Assembly (NCBI GenBank): GCA_003024175.1
Contig: MDYQ01000128.1
Coordinates: 188,001-203,605, forward strand
Source of the DNA: Planoprotostelium fungivorum
Taxonomy: Eukaryota > Evosea > Variosea > Cavosteliida > Cavosteliaceae
Direction of reading: 5' to 3'
Length of the DNA stretch: 15,605 nucleotides
Shown here: positions 1 through 9,322 of the stretch, piece after piece
Layout of the letters: each line of letters begins with the position of its first letter
Numbering within the stretch: the first letter of the stretch is position 1
Notes under the pieces: generated by a model
Databases searched by the model: none
What the model was told of the DNA's origin: nothing
The model's input: only the letters and a program-made list of their open reading frames with translations
Program-made: the position numbers and the translations under genes

Positions 1-2108
1 TCAATTCTTCTACCTCTGAGCGTAAGCTCTGCTCTTGTGCTGTCATCTCCTGGTACGGAGTCAGGCTGAGCTAAAGTTCATGCATACCATCTTATCTCGC
101 TGCATTTCTTCCATCTCGCTGATCAGCATCTGCATATCCTGTTTCAGTTGCTGTGTCTGGGCGTCTTCCTCTTCGCGTAGTTGACTTTCCCTCAGCATCC
201 TATCTTCCATCTCTTTCAGTGCAATCTTGAGTGCTTCTGCCTGGAATCCTTCACTCCGCTGCATCTTCCTCTATTCCTTCACCTCTTTTCTAGCTCTATT
301 GCCTTCCTTTGTCTTCTCTTCTTTCTCGGCCAGCCGTTTTCTCAAAACCTCATTTTCCTCTTCTTGCCTACCCAACTCACCACTGACGCGGTGGAACGCT
401 TGTTCCAATCTCGAATTGTCTTGTCCCATGACGAACAATGCGTCCAGGTGATTTCTTCTCTCGTTCTCTATCCTGATCTTCTCAGATGGTTATCCACCAT
501 CATTTTCTCACCTCTGCAAGACTTCCTCCAATCGGCCGTCCGACACTTTCTTATTCAACTCGATGGCTGTTTCTTTCGTCTGAAGGGCCGCTTGAAGGGA
601 GGCGATCTTGTCTTCTTTACTCTGAAGAGATTCGTTCAATTTCTCGATGGTGGCCTCCGCTCTGCGATAATCTTTGTGCTGTACAGGCTTTAGAGGCATA
701 TATTTGATCCTGTATCACCTCTTGTTTCAAAGCATCGAGTTGCCTTTGCAGTCGTTCAACCGTTTCATCTGCATTCTCGCAGGCTTGGCTAATGAGTCTC
801 CTCTCTTCCTCCACTGCTTGCATATGCTCATCCATCTCTCTCATCTTGTTCATCGACTTATTGAACTGCTCTTGATAGTGCAGCCCCTGCTGTCTAGCTT
901 GACGGAGATCATCATCTAACCGCTCCTTCCTATATTCGAATTGAACATGTTGTATACTCGTTTTTCTCACGCTTTCACTGTTTCGCTTAAGTCGAGGGTG
1001 GTAGAGCTTACTTCTGAATCTTTTACACTCAGGATGGTCGACAGTTGTTCGATCTGTTTTTGCTGTTCCTCAACGATCTGAGCTTATGAGTGAACTCAGG
1101 CTTATGGCTTTCCAAGCCCCACCTCTGTGAGCCGTTCGGTCTCTTTCTTCAAGTCTTGGTGGGACTTCTCTGTGTCCTCTAGTTTCTTCTTTGATTCAGC
1201 TTGAAGCCCTGATAGTGCGTCTGCTCGTTGCACCTCCTGGATCAACCGCAGTCAGTTAAGCTGCATTGAAGCCCATTCTGTCACCTCTTCATATTTCTTC
1301 CTTTCTTTCTGTAACGTTGTGGTTAGATCTTGTATCACGCTGTTATTCTCTTCTGTCCTGTTCAGAACGTGATCTAATTCGTGGCGCGTCTTGCTCATCT
1401 CTGCCTCTTTCTCATTCCTCCATCTTTGGGATTGATTCAATGTATTCTGCGTGTCGGACAACTGGTATGATATGATCAGGAGGTTCGAGGTCACACCTCT
1501 CACCTCTGAGGTCAAATGTCGGATGGTTCCTTCTAGACGGGTGATGTCCTTCGTTTGTCTGTCGATTTCACCTTGAAGCAGATCTCTCTCTGCCTCCAGA
1601 CCTTGCTGCTGTCTCTTGAATGCGGCTCTCTCTCGTCGAGATAATTGGTTGTTTTCCTCTGTTTCCGCTTCAAACTTGCGGATCTGCATCTCCTGTTTGA
1701 TGTCAAGATAGATCGACCAGATCAGATCACCTTTTCTGCCAAGAGTCGCCGAAGCTCAGTGGCCACTTCGTCATAACCTTTCTCGATGTTGCTCTTCATC
1801 CTCTGCTGCGCGATTACCTCGCTAACTTCTCCCTCTAGTTTCCTCTTGCCATCTGAAAACTCCCTCGACATGTGTCCTGTGAGGATGTCCGATTGATTGA
1901 GATCTGATCGTTGCAACAACTCCACCGGATCTACCTTCGGTGATCGAGAGATGCTGGGTGTGTCGTGATGAACAGATCGGTTGCTACCCGTGGAGGATTT
2001 CATTGGTGATATGGTGGACAGCTTGCTTCGTAGGACCTTCATCTCAGATAGAACCTTATCGACATCTACCCTAGAAGAGCCGTTATTAGCGGCTCTTCTT
2101 CCCGACAT
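1..2108 (-). CDS. Long coiled-coil protein, N-terminal part (3' end outside window)
   Basis: The product is an unrecognised structural coiled-coil protein. Start chosen at MSGRRAANNG (2108-2106); the frame is open further upstream but that stretch is AT-rich and looks like leader. Exons on the minus strand: 2108-1731, 1692-1504, 1461-1285, 1236-1123, 1077-1027, 985-719, 678-512, 472-283, 240-88 and 49-1, giving about 578 residues. The nine introns are 38-48 nt, mostly GTGAG/GTGA...CAG. Residues 1-75 are Ser/Arg-rich and probably disordered; the rest is almost unbroken Glu/Lys/Gln/Leu heptad-like helix with no enzyme motif. Such proteins are common at centrosomes, basal bodies and rootlets, but nothing here fixes a family. 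The 41-nt intron at 986-1026 could instead be 26 nt (986-1011). The 42-nt segment 1462-1503 lacks stops and could be retained. Sure of the gene, unsure of its role. Confidence 0.8.
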
Positions 2109-2460
2109 GGCTGATGTTCCGTTAAGCTGCCGATGATTTGAAACTAACGGTAGCTTGGCGGGAAACGTTGTTAAAATTCTTATTTTATTTGAATCTTTGA
2201 GCTCAGTCAAACCAGGCGGAGGTCAGCGCTGAATTGCATATGGTATGCCATTCAATATATAGAAGCATATATGATAGGCTTGGAGCAAAGCGCAAGAACG
2301 CTGTCGCTAACACTGAACTTCGTCCTCGTGTTACGACCTTGTATGCTGTCCGATCATCTGAGATAGCCGTAATGACATCTTGATACATTCGTCATCTATA
2401 ACTCTCCACCAGATCCTCTCATTTGAAACATTCAACTGAAGGACACATATGTACACTCGT
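2109..2460. other. Spacer between the myotubularin stop and the coiled-coil gene start
   Basis: This 352-nt spacer separates two tandem minus-strand genes. It should contain the myotubularin 3' end and the coiled-coil gene promoter. An AATAAA string lies on the minus strand at 2189-2184, in AT-rich sequence, and could be a polyadenylation signal or a promoter element. A 61-codon open frame at 2203-2388 starts at ATG but has no coding look and no in-frame link to its neighbours. Confidence 0.5.
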
Positions 2461-5400
2461 TTATGGAAGCTTGGTCATACAGGGCCTCCCCAACTCATCG
2501 TGGCAGTTATTGCACACCCTCACCGGTTGATAGTACATGAATTTCGGAATGATCGTCATGTGATTGCTGCACTGATGACAAAACACATTCCCACAGTGCC
2601 GACAGTGATGCTGAGCCATCATCAGATCGAATTACACGAACAACTCACCCTCCGTCTGACTCGCGTGAATGGCTTCGTGCAGAGAGCACAGTGAGTCACC
2701 CACTGATCTGGGATCCAGCTGGGTTTGTGGGTGATGAGGATACTGCCCGATTCGATCAACTCTCGTTCTGATGTTCCCTCTGTCGAACGACTCGATTCAT
2801 GAGCGAAGACGCTCTCGATGATGTCGTTGATGATGCCCTCCGCTTCTGCCCTCACGGCCTTCTTCTTCAACGTCTTCTCTTCGGATAACAGACGAATCAC
2901 GTCGGGGAAACTCTGAGTGGAGGCCCTGACGGTCTCTGGGTTGACCATCACCTGTCAACCTCTCAGACTCTTTCTTTCGATGTCCCTCTTTCAATGTCTC
3001 TCTATTCATATCTCTCTATACATATCTCTCTTTCGTTGCATCTATATATATCTCTCTTCAGATGGAGATACCACTGTTTGATGAAAGAAGAATCACCCGA
3101 GTGACGGTGCGTGTCATCTTCTGGAAGTTGGTGATGATGGCCTTGTCTATGCTCGGTTTGTCTCCGTAATATTCGAAGCCTAATGGAATACGGCTGGATC
3201 CATCGATGTGATCGTATCTGTTCAATCGTCAGGAGGGGCAGATGCAGTGTGATGGACATGATGGATGAGATGATAACATGATGGATGAGATGATAACATG
3301 ATGGATGAGACAAACCTGAGGAAGAAACCATCCCAGAAGACGAGCCTTCGAATGAGAGTCTGAGGGGAGAGATAGCCGTGGTCTTTACAATAATGTCGAT
3401 TCAGATAATTGTCTTTCCTCGTTTCCATCCATGACCAGATACTGACCGTGGATGCCTTCAGTTTGTTCTCCATTCTCTGTCTCTCACAATTGTACAAGAA
3501 GGTTCCAAACCGACAAGTGTACAGCTGAGAGTCTTGAATTTCATCGAAATTTCTCTCCTCACCTCGTCGGCGAGGGTGATGAGAAAAGTCTCGTTGAATT
3601 GAAATGAATTGGGGAATTGGTGAGTCAACTGGAAGACACAATCTAGAAACTGGAAGAAGGTGGGTGATCTCTCCATCTCTTTGTTCTCCTGACCTGAAGA
3701 CATTCAACATATTCGTATTTCAATCCAACTCACCACATCGCTCTCCAAACTTGTGTCCAAAGGATAGCCAGTCTTTGTGAATCAAACGGATGAAGCCCTC
3801 TATCGTGCGATAGAATGGATCGAGTAACAGTTGAGCCAAGGAGCAGATCTGAGCTGTTCGATCCCAACCATCACTGCAGTGGACGAGAATGGACTCTCCG
3901 GATTGAATGTACATGAGAGCTTCTTTCGCAGCTTCCAGTATGGCCTTGGTGTGTTTCATCCATCCAGTGGCCTCCAGTCCACTGCACCATCCGTTGTCAT
4001 CTAGTTTCGATCGATTGACCAACTCAAAGACCTATCCGTGTCATCCAACTCTATTTCTTCTATGTCTATCTCTTCTATCTCTCTCTTCTATGTCCCTTTT
4101 ATCTTTTGTCTATCTCTTCTATGTCTATCTCCTCTATGTCTATCTCTTCTATGTCTATCTCCTTTATGTCTCAGTCTCACCTTGAACCAAGAGTCACGCA
4201 TGACGTGGATGTTCTCTATTCCCATGAAACTGATCTTGATCGAATTCGTATTGTACTCGTAGCCTGAGAGAGTTACATCCACAAACTAAGGTCTCTCACC
4301 TAAACCCATGGCTTTGTTTCCTACCGCATTGAATTTGGGTCTGGCGTCTAATATTCTCAGTGTGGCCCTTCCATCTGGGTTATTCGTGTTCAGAATCTCC
4401 CTCATCAGCTTCTCATCCTCTTGTGACGTCTTTCCCATGATCCCCACGAACGGTTGGCTGGCTGAGAGAGCTAAGGAGAGATACACGATGTGAGATGAAT
4501 GTATCATGTGATGGATGAGATGCAGATGGAGATGCCCTCACATCGACTGATGGTCTGCAATCCATTGGGGTTCTTCCAAGTGAGAGTCGGTATTCTTCCT
4601 TTGCTTCGAAATCCCACTGCAAAACTGATTTCGTTCAATGATGAATGATGTCACACAACAAGTCATATCACGAGAGGAGAATAGAAGGGTATGGATGATG
4701 ATGAGATGTTGATGAATGAGAGGACACACGAGATATCTGAGGCAGACATGGCTCTGGGTAAAGCAAGATACTGTGGATAGGTGGGAATCATCTTGAAGTC
4801 TTCGTTCCAGTCCACCACCATCCAACCATCCCCCGGTAGATTCATCCTGCGGTACTCTTCCGTCAGACTGAACAGGGTCCATGAAGGCTGAAATTCCTGT
4901 GGAAGCTGCCATCGATATTGAAAAGCGAAGAGCTTCGTCTCCAAGGGGGCACGATCGATGGAAGTCAGTTTGTCCCACAGTTCTTCACTTCTGGCCGTTG
5001 GAATGGTGATGCGATGGCTTCTCATGTCGTAGCATTGGATCTTGATCTGTACCATCGTCACTCCCTCTCGAAGAAAAACAACCATCCATTACAGACCTGA
5101 TCTTGCCCAGACAGTTGTCCACTGAGAGACTTTCTGTGCTTGTAGCTGATCGTCATCCAAGGGATCTGATCACATCAATCTCACGAGTGTAAGATGTACC
5201 CACGTGAACTTGTATGTCTTCGTTCTGTAATATACTGTTCGACCTCTTCATCTTCTCTCTTCCCTCGTTGGTCTTCGCTGAAGCATCCATCGACTTCCTC
5301 TCTCTGTCTCTCGTCAGCGATGCAGTAGAATGAATCGACTGACCCGTTCTTCACATCCACCGACTGTGACATGGAGAACACACCACCCGGTACAGGTGCA

Positions 5401-7119
5401 GAAGAATTATCTTGAGCAAAGGGTGAAGGGAAGATGCTACTCGTCACCACCCTCGATTGGAACACCATTCTAAAGTTGGTGAGGAATAGAGCTCCGTGGG
5501 GATACACCAGGTTGCTATTGACAGTCTTCTGAAGGAACGACACCGCTTTGATCTCATTCAAATCAGTGACACGAATGTGAACGGGATACACTCACCTTCT
5601 TCTCGATGATCTCTCCTTCGAGTAATTTGAACTGAGGCCGGAAGGTTCTCCCTCGCTTCATGTTCGCGGAGGCATTTTCTACCTTGTACGATTCGATGTA
5701 GTTGGTGGGATATTCTGCAGTGGTGGACCGCCCCGAAGGTGGTAGCTCTCCCTCCTCCTCTTCTTTCACTTCTTCCACCACTGGCTCCACCACCAAGACC
5801 AGCTGATCGTAGACAGATGAAGTATCCGCACCTTCCGAGGCAGGTAGGGAGGCCGCCTCGTCCATCATGGCTTGCATGATGAGTGTCTCGCGGATGGTGA
5901 AGTCCCTGCTGATGGGCATGTCACTGTTGCCCGGGAAACTGGATGCAATCAATCGTCAATTTCTTTCTCTCTAGGATCAGACTCACAAAAATTGATAATA
6001 CTCTGGACCATTTTTCAGGTTGCTCTTGTCACAGATGTGTTGCATCACCTACACGATATCATGCAGATGAAACAAGAACGAATAGACACCTGAACGAGAG
6101 TAGCCGACAGAGGATAATGGAGAGTTGAAGTTCTGTACGTCGTGTGATCGAGACTCCGATGATTCAACGGTTTGTTCTCGTCCAGTGGGATGCACACCTT
6201 TCATCGTCAGGGATATATGACTAGCATCTCTAAAACGAGAACGATTCGTTTGGTCACTTCAAGACGATGATGGTGATGATCATGAAGGTGAAGTCGTTTC
6301 ACGTCAACACACCTGGAAAAACTTTTTGCCAAAGGCAGACTCAGCTTGATATTTGATGAGACGTGCCTCTCTCTCGCTCAACATCTGATTTTCTCCGTAA
6401 GTCATGACAGTCTGTGGTTTCTTTGGATTGGTGATCTCTTGCACTCGTTGTTTGATCTTATCCCACTGTAGACTGTTTCGATTGGTAAAGAAGGAAGTGT
6501 TGGGTAAGTTAACCGTTCCATCTTTCTTGTTCGGCTGTTTCTCTGGAGATCTCACGTCGATCGAAGCGTTTAGACGGAGGGCCTGTAATAGTCAGTTGGA
6601 TGACACGATTTGATGACCCACGTTGGCTCCCATGAGTGGTTTTCCCTGTTAGAATGTCAATGAATGGATCGATAGACGTTGGTTACCTCCATGCTATAGC
6701 TCTTCTTGGGTCTCTTCTGTCCGTCATCACTCTCGGAATGCTTCAGACTCGGAGCTCTCCAAGTTTGTCTGTTGGACGACTCCTCATCTGTCGAGAGTTT
6801 CTCCTCTGGTTGATTCTGTCAGAGACAAAATGATGTGATGAAGATGTACCTTGAGGCTGAACAGACATGTCTTCACCGTTAGAACGGTGTGAATCGCAGG
6901 GTGAGACAATAATGCGGGCTGTTCTCGCCTTTCGGTTGTGTTGGATCTTCACCTGATCGGCAACCGCGACGACAGAGAACTTTCCATGAATTATCAATTT
7001 CAATATGCTGCGTCTGCATCCATCCAATAGCAACCATGTTCCTTCGGAATCTATTCGCCAAGAGGTGAGACTGATCAGAAAGAACTTCTTCAGCTCATGC
7101 GACACAGCCTCAGTAACAT
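2461..7119 (-). CDS. Myotubularin-family 3-phosphoinositide phosphatase with GRAM and FYVE domains and a long N-terminal extension
   Basis: The product should remove the 3-phosphate of PI3P and PI(3,5)P2 on endosomal membranes. Low-to-high exon limits: 2461-2610, 2649-2951, 3097-3217, 3316-3524, 3563-3693, 3734-4031, 4181-4263, 4300-4461, 4542-4624, 4730-5046, 5097-5165, 5204-5338, 5382-5552, 5596-5938, 5987-6048, 6090-6197, 6313-6582, 6622-6645, 6687-6815, 6850-6918, 6953-7070, 7106-7119; the sum is 1123 codons including TAA. Order: unknown N-terminus (~1-365), GRAM (~365-500, TNFRMVF), myotubularin core (~505-935) with FRSKGRIP, ISRSSQPFVG, LRILDARPKFNAV and CSDGWDRT (Cys ~771, Arg ~777), then FYVE (~1051-1115). 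Both catalytic residues are present, so it is predicted to be active. Every myotubularin block joins in frame, which supports the splicing there. The first exon (14 nt) and the link across 6198-6312 are weaker, and residues 1-208 might be a separate gene. Family call sure; full-length model moderate. Confidence 0.85.
2470..2717 (-). other. FYVE zinc-finger domain of the myotubularin
   Basis: All three FYVE signatures are visible once the 38-nt intron 2611-2648 is removed: the WxxD motif (WIPD), the basic RRRHHCRHCG patch and the RVC motif (VRVCNNC). Eight cysteines suited to two zinc ions can be counted. The domain binds PI3P and should hold the enzyme on endosomes next to its substrate. It ends the protein, about 14 residues before TAA. 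In animal MTMR3/4 a FYVE domain is likewise C-terminal to the phosphatase. Confidence 0.9.
2965..3062 (+). repeat. Degenerate TCTCTATA/TCTCTTTC simple repeat in an intron
   Basis: Loose repeats of CATATCTCTCTATA and TCTCTTTCG fill the middle of the 145-nt intron 2952-3096 of the myotubularin gene, between the phosphatase and the FYVE exons. Confidence 0.7.
3261..3310 (+). repeat. 20-nt tandem repeat in an intron, 2.5 copies
   Basis: The unit ATGGATGAGATGATAACATG occurs twice and a half without change inside the 98-nt intron 3218-3315 of the myotubularin gene. Related ATGGATGAGATG strings occur at 4512-4523, inside intron 4462-4541, and similar ATGATGATGAGATG sequence in intron 4625-4729. Confidence 0.9.
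3858..3878 (-). other. Phosphatase P-loop (Cys-x5-Arg), CSDGWDR
   Basis: The catalytic loop reads HCSDGWDRT, the canonical active myotubularin form. The nucleophilic Cys and phosphate-binding Arg are both present, as are the two Asp residues of the loop, so this is not one of the catalytically dead family members. Confidence 0.92.
4050..4172 (+). repeat. 15-nt tandem repeat (TCTATCTCTTCTATG-type) in an intron
   Basis: Imperfect copies of a 15-nt pyrimidine-rich unit fill most of the 149-nt intron 4032-4180. On the transcript strand the units read GATAGACATAGAAGA or GATAGACATAGAGGA. Copies alternate CTT and CCT variants, which suggests duplication of a two-unit block. Confidence 0.88.
5097..5640 (-). 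other. GRAM/PH-like domain with a large internal insertion
   Basis: The domain starts at FKLLEGEIIEKK and continues across a 43-nt intron into a strand ending GALFLTNFRMVFQS, the typical GRAM strand. The next expected strand appears about 70 residues later as QVHIPWMTISY, joined through introns 5339-5381 (43 nt) and 5166-5203 (38 nt). The insertion is Ser/Arg/Lys-rich and looks like a disordered loop. The domain precedes the phosphatase, as in other myotubularins, where it binds phosphoinositides. Confidence 0.65.
5939..7119 (-). other. Unrecognised N-terminal region of the myotubularin gene, possible ubiquitin-like/Ras-binding-type segment
   Basis: This stretch encodes roughly the first 265 residues of the proposed protein. 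Residues 1-67 (WRIDSEGTWLLLDG, then HPAIHTVLTVKTCLFSL) have a beta-rich, OB-like pattern. Residues 68-110 are a charged Ser/Glu linker. The exon 6313-6582 holds the helical LQWDKIKQRVQEITNPKK. Exons 6090-6197 and 5987-6048 read TLHYPLSATLVQVMQHICDK then NLKNGPEYYQF, an alternation that recalls ubiquitin-like or Ras-binding folds. No domain is named with confidence. If intron 6198-6312 is wrong, exon 6313-6582 reads into TGA right after its donor (FFQVC), and a second gene would begin downstream without an obvious ATG. Confidence 0.45.
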
Positions 7120-7173
7120 CGATCAGACCGTATCGACGGTTCAAACGAAGGTGGGACGCTTGAGTTGTCTATA

Positions 7174-8652
7174 ATGATTCGATCTTATATAGAGAACAAA
7201 TTTGACAAAGCACAGATCGTTGAGGCAGCGAAGGATATCGAAGAGACAGTGTCGAGCTCTATAGAGGGACCCTACGAGAAGAAAGATAATCATTTTCGTC
7301 CAGATAACAAGAAGTGAGTTCTCTCAAAGGGAGTGATGATGACAAATGACGATTAGACCCTTCAACATCCACCATTCGTTCTCTGCATCCGATGTCAACA
7401 TCGATTACCAAGCAGGCATTACTCTCTCTCGGTTGTTCGAGTCTGATATCAGTCTGCTGAGAGAGAACAATCAGAAGAATTTCAAATTATCGGAGGTGAC
7501 GTCGTTGGTTCCTAAAGACGATGATGCTGACCATCGAAGATGACAGACGCAAAGATAGCCATATCTCTGTCTCAAACACGGACCCATCACGATCACTTTA
7601 ACAAATTCCAAAGAGAGGTACCGATCGATCATGCATTACGAGTTGACACGAGCAGTTGGGATCCATTCTACCGGAAGTCACATCCACTGTGACACGATTT
7701 CAGAGAGACATCGGTGCAGTAGACTCCTCTGACATGCGATAATGATCTTTCACCAGATGATTTGTGCAGAAGGATCGATCTCATGGAGCACGTCCTCACG
7801 CAACAACTGGACGATTGCTCTTTCCAGAGGCGTCAGACTTTCGAGCAGGATCAGGTACTCCCACACCATCCACATGTGGCTCATCCATCATCTGATGTCG
7901 ACATCAGATGACGGACACGGCCAGATTGAGAACGACAAGGGCTCAAGAGCTGTCGGCAACGGAACAACGACTCAAATCAGAGACCTCCCGCAGGAGACTG
8001 AAAGCACAAGAGGTGAAGGTGTCCGAGATCAAGTGGAGTGACACAGGGACAGATCGAGACGTTGAAGATCAAGCAGAGTATGAAACAGATGGAGTTTGAG
8101 GCTCAGGCGAGGGAGAGGGCGGATCGAATCAGAGAACAAGAGATCCAGCTGGAGAGGGAGAGACATCGAGTGAGAATGATTCTATATAGAGTGTGACTGA
8201 TGGGATAGGTCATGTTGATGAAGGGTGAAGGTCAGAGCGAGAAGAACCTCAGAGAAGTACCTGTGGGAAAGACCACACCAGAATCGACATCAGAGGAAAC
8301 AACTGTAGTAGAGAACGAGATGATGAAAGCAGAGCAAATGCAGACATCTTTCATCAACGAACAGAGCAAGCAAGAGAAGAAGGAAGAGTCATCAGAGGAG
8401 AAGAAGGAAGAGAAGAAGAAGGAAGAGAGGGAAGAGAGGGAAGAGAAGAAGAAGGAAGAGAGGGAAGAGAGGGAAGAGAAGAAGGAAGAGAAGAAGGAGA
8501 AGGAAGAGACACCAGAGAAGGAGATGACATCAGAGAAGGAAGAGAAGAAGGAAAAGAGAGAAGAGAAGAGAGAAGAGATCAAAGAGGAGAAGGAAGAGGA
8601 AGAGGGGGCAGAAGAGGAAGAAGGAGGGGAGGATGTCAGTGAATGGATATAG
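7174..8652 (+). CDS. Coiled-coil protein with Glu/Lys-rich C-terminal tail, function unknown
   Basis: I do not recognise this protein. Exons 7174-7313, 7357-7495, 7540-7617, 7656-7713, 7757-7854, 7908-8012, 8047-8169 and 8209-8652 join in frame to about 394 residues, ending in TAG. The seven introns are 34-53 nt. Residues ~1-95 are mixed and polar (MIRSYIENKFDKAQIVEA; GITLSRLFESDISLL). Residues ~95-245 look like a helical coiled coil (ELGSILPEVTSTV, RRIDLMEHVLTQQLDD, QIETLKIKQSMKQMEFEAQA). After residue ~300 the tail is almost only Glu and Lys, coded by GARGAR repeats. The start lies 54 nt from the oppositely directed start at 7119 and the stop only 53 nt from the end of the COX20-like gene. 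Intron 7714-7756 was chosen on phase; a 38-nt version breaks the frame. No signal peptide or membrane segment. Confidence 0.7.
8385..8632 (+). repeat. Purine-only coding repeat for the Glu/Lys tail
   Basis: The end of the coiled-coil gene is made of GAAGAGAAGAAG-like units, coding for EEKKEE runs. A block around GAGAGGGAAGAG is repeated with 30-36 nt spacing at about 8425-8480. The reading frame is kept throughout. The opposite strand is open as Ser/Phe-rich, which is an artefact of composition. Confidence 0.85.
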
Positions 8653-8705
8653 TGTGAACAATGGATAGAATACAGTGTGCAATGATACGATACGATGGAC
8701 ATATA

Positions 8706-9230
8706 TTACTTGCTTCGAGCTTCCTCATTGATTTTTTCCATTTCCTCTTGATAACGTTTGGCAATCTATCCCCTTCAGATGATGACAACACTCCACTTCA
8801 CCTTCTTTCGTATGTTGGCTTGTCTCTCTTGTTCCTTCTGTAACATGGAAGCCATTTCCTTCACTTCAGTTTTCTTTTTGTTGTATTCCCTCCTGCAGAC
8901 CGTCCTAACGGTCGTCATCACGTGAGCAATCTCTGTCACTTTACCATTGCACAGAAGATGCCGTCAACAGAGACAGGGAACCGAACATGAGGGCTTGTCC
9001 TCCGTAGCCCCCACCTGAGGAGGAAATCAGATGAGACGATGATCATACAATGCACCTCTGTATAGATACCATGCGCTAGAGACAGCAAAAGCAGAGCCAA
9101 ATCCCCACAACATACTCTCACGAAAGCAGGCTTGACGTTGAGGTGCGAGAAAGCTGAACTTTCGATTTAGAATCTCCATTCTCGCTTGCTCCTTCTCTGT
9201 CAGCTCTCTTCCTCCATTCCCTTCTGGCAT
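8706..9230 (-). CDS. COX20: COX20-like cytochrome c oxidase assembly protein
   Basis: COX20 is a small inner-membrane chaperone that handles newly made Cox2 during complex IV assembly. Exons 9230-9056, 9014-8945, 8904-8802 and 8765-8706 join to 135 residues ending in TAA; introns are 41, 40 and 36 nt. The family pattern is visible: an N-terminal polar segment, then a Cys/Arg motif leading into the first membrane helix (ACFRESMLWGFGSAFAVSS, Cys35, Arg37, Trp42), a short loop, a second membrane helix (~65-82) and a W-x2-CRR motif (Trp82, Cys85) followed by a charged helix. Length is close to animal COX20 (about 118). Start MPEGNGGREL is the only suitable ATG. It is divergent from the Coa1/Tim21-like gene. 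Identification rests on motif memory, not a search; another two-helix mitochondrial protein is the main alternative. Confidence 0.68.
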
Positions 9231-9322
9231 GTTTGTTGTGTTGGTGTTGGTGTGATGTGGTAATCGTGTATAAAACGAGGAAAATTCAAATCGATTTATT
9301 TCTTCCTCATCAACAGATCGAG
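9231..9322. promoter_or_regulatory. 92-nt bidirectional promoter region between the two mitochondrial genes
   Basis: Only 92 nt separate the ATG of the COX20-like gene from the preferred ATG at 9323, so both promoters and leaders must fit here or overlap coding sequence. A TATAAAA string lies at 9269-9275, 48 nt before the plus-strand ATG. GT-rich sequence (TGTTGGTGTTGGTGTG) sits nearer the minus-strand start. The TATA-like string may be chance. Confidence 0.4.

Noticed and set aside
3261-3310. CRISPR-like direct repeats
   Set aside because: Copies are adjacent, without spacers, and lie in a spliceosomal intron of a eukaryotic gene.
3907-4262. Plus-strand frames with repeated Leu/Ser/Tyr
   Set aside because: They are antisense to phosphatase exons and the 15-nt intron repeat.
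8232-8702. 156-codon open frame on the minus strand, Ser/Phe-rich
   Set aside because: It is antisense to the Glu/Lys repeat; its composition is forced by the repeat.
9233-9322. Upstream in-frame ATG for the mitochondrial protein
   Set aside because: It would leave 2 nt to the opposite gene's ATG and put a Cys/Trp/Val-rich stretch before a good presequence.
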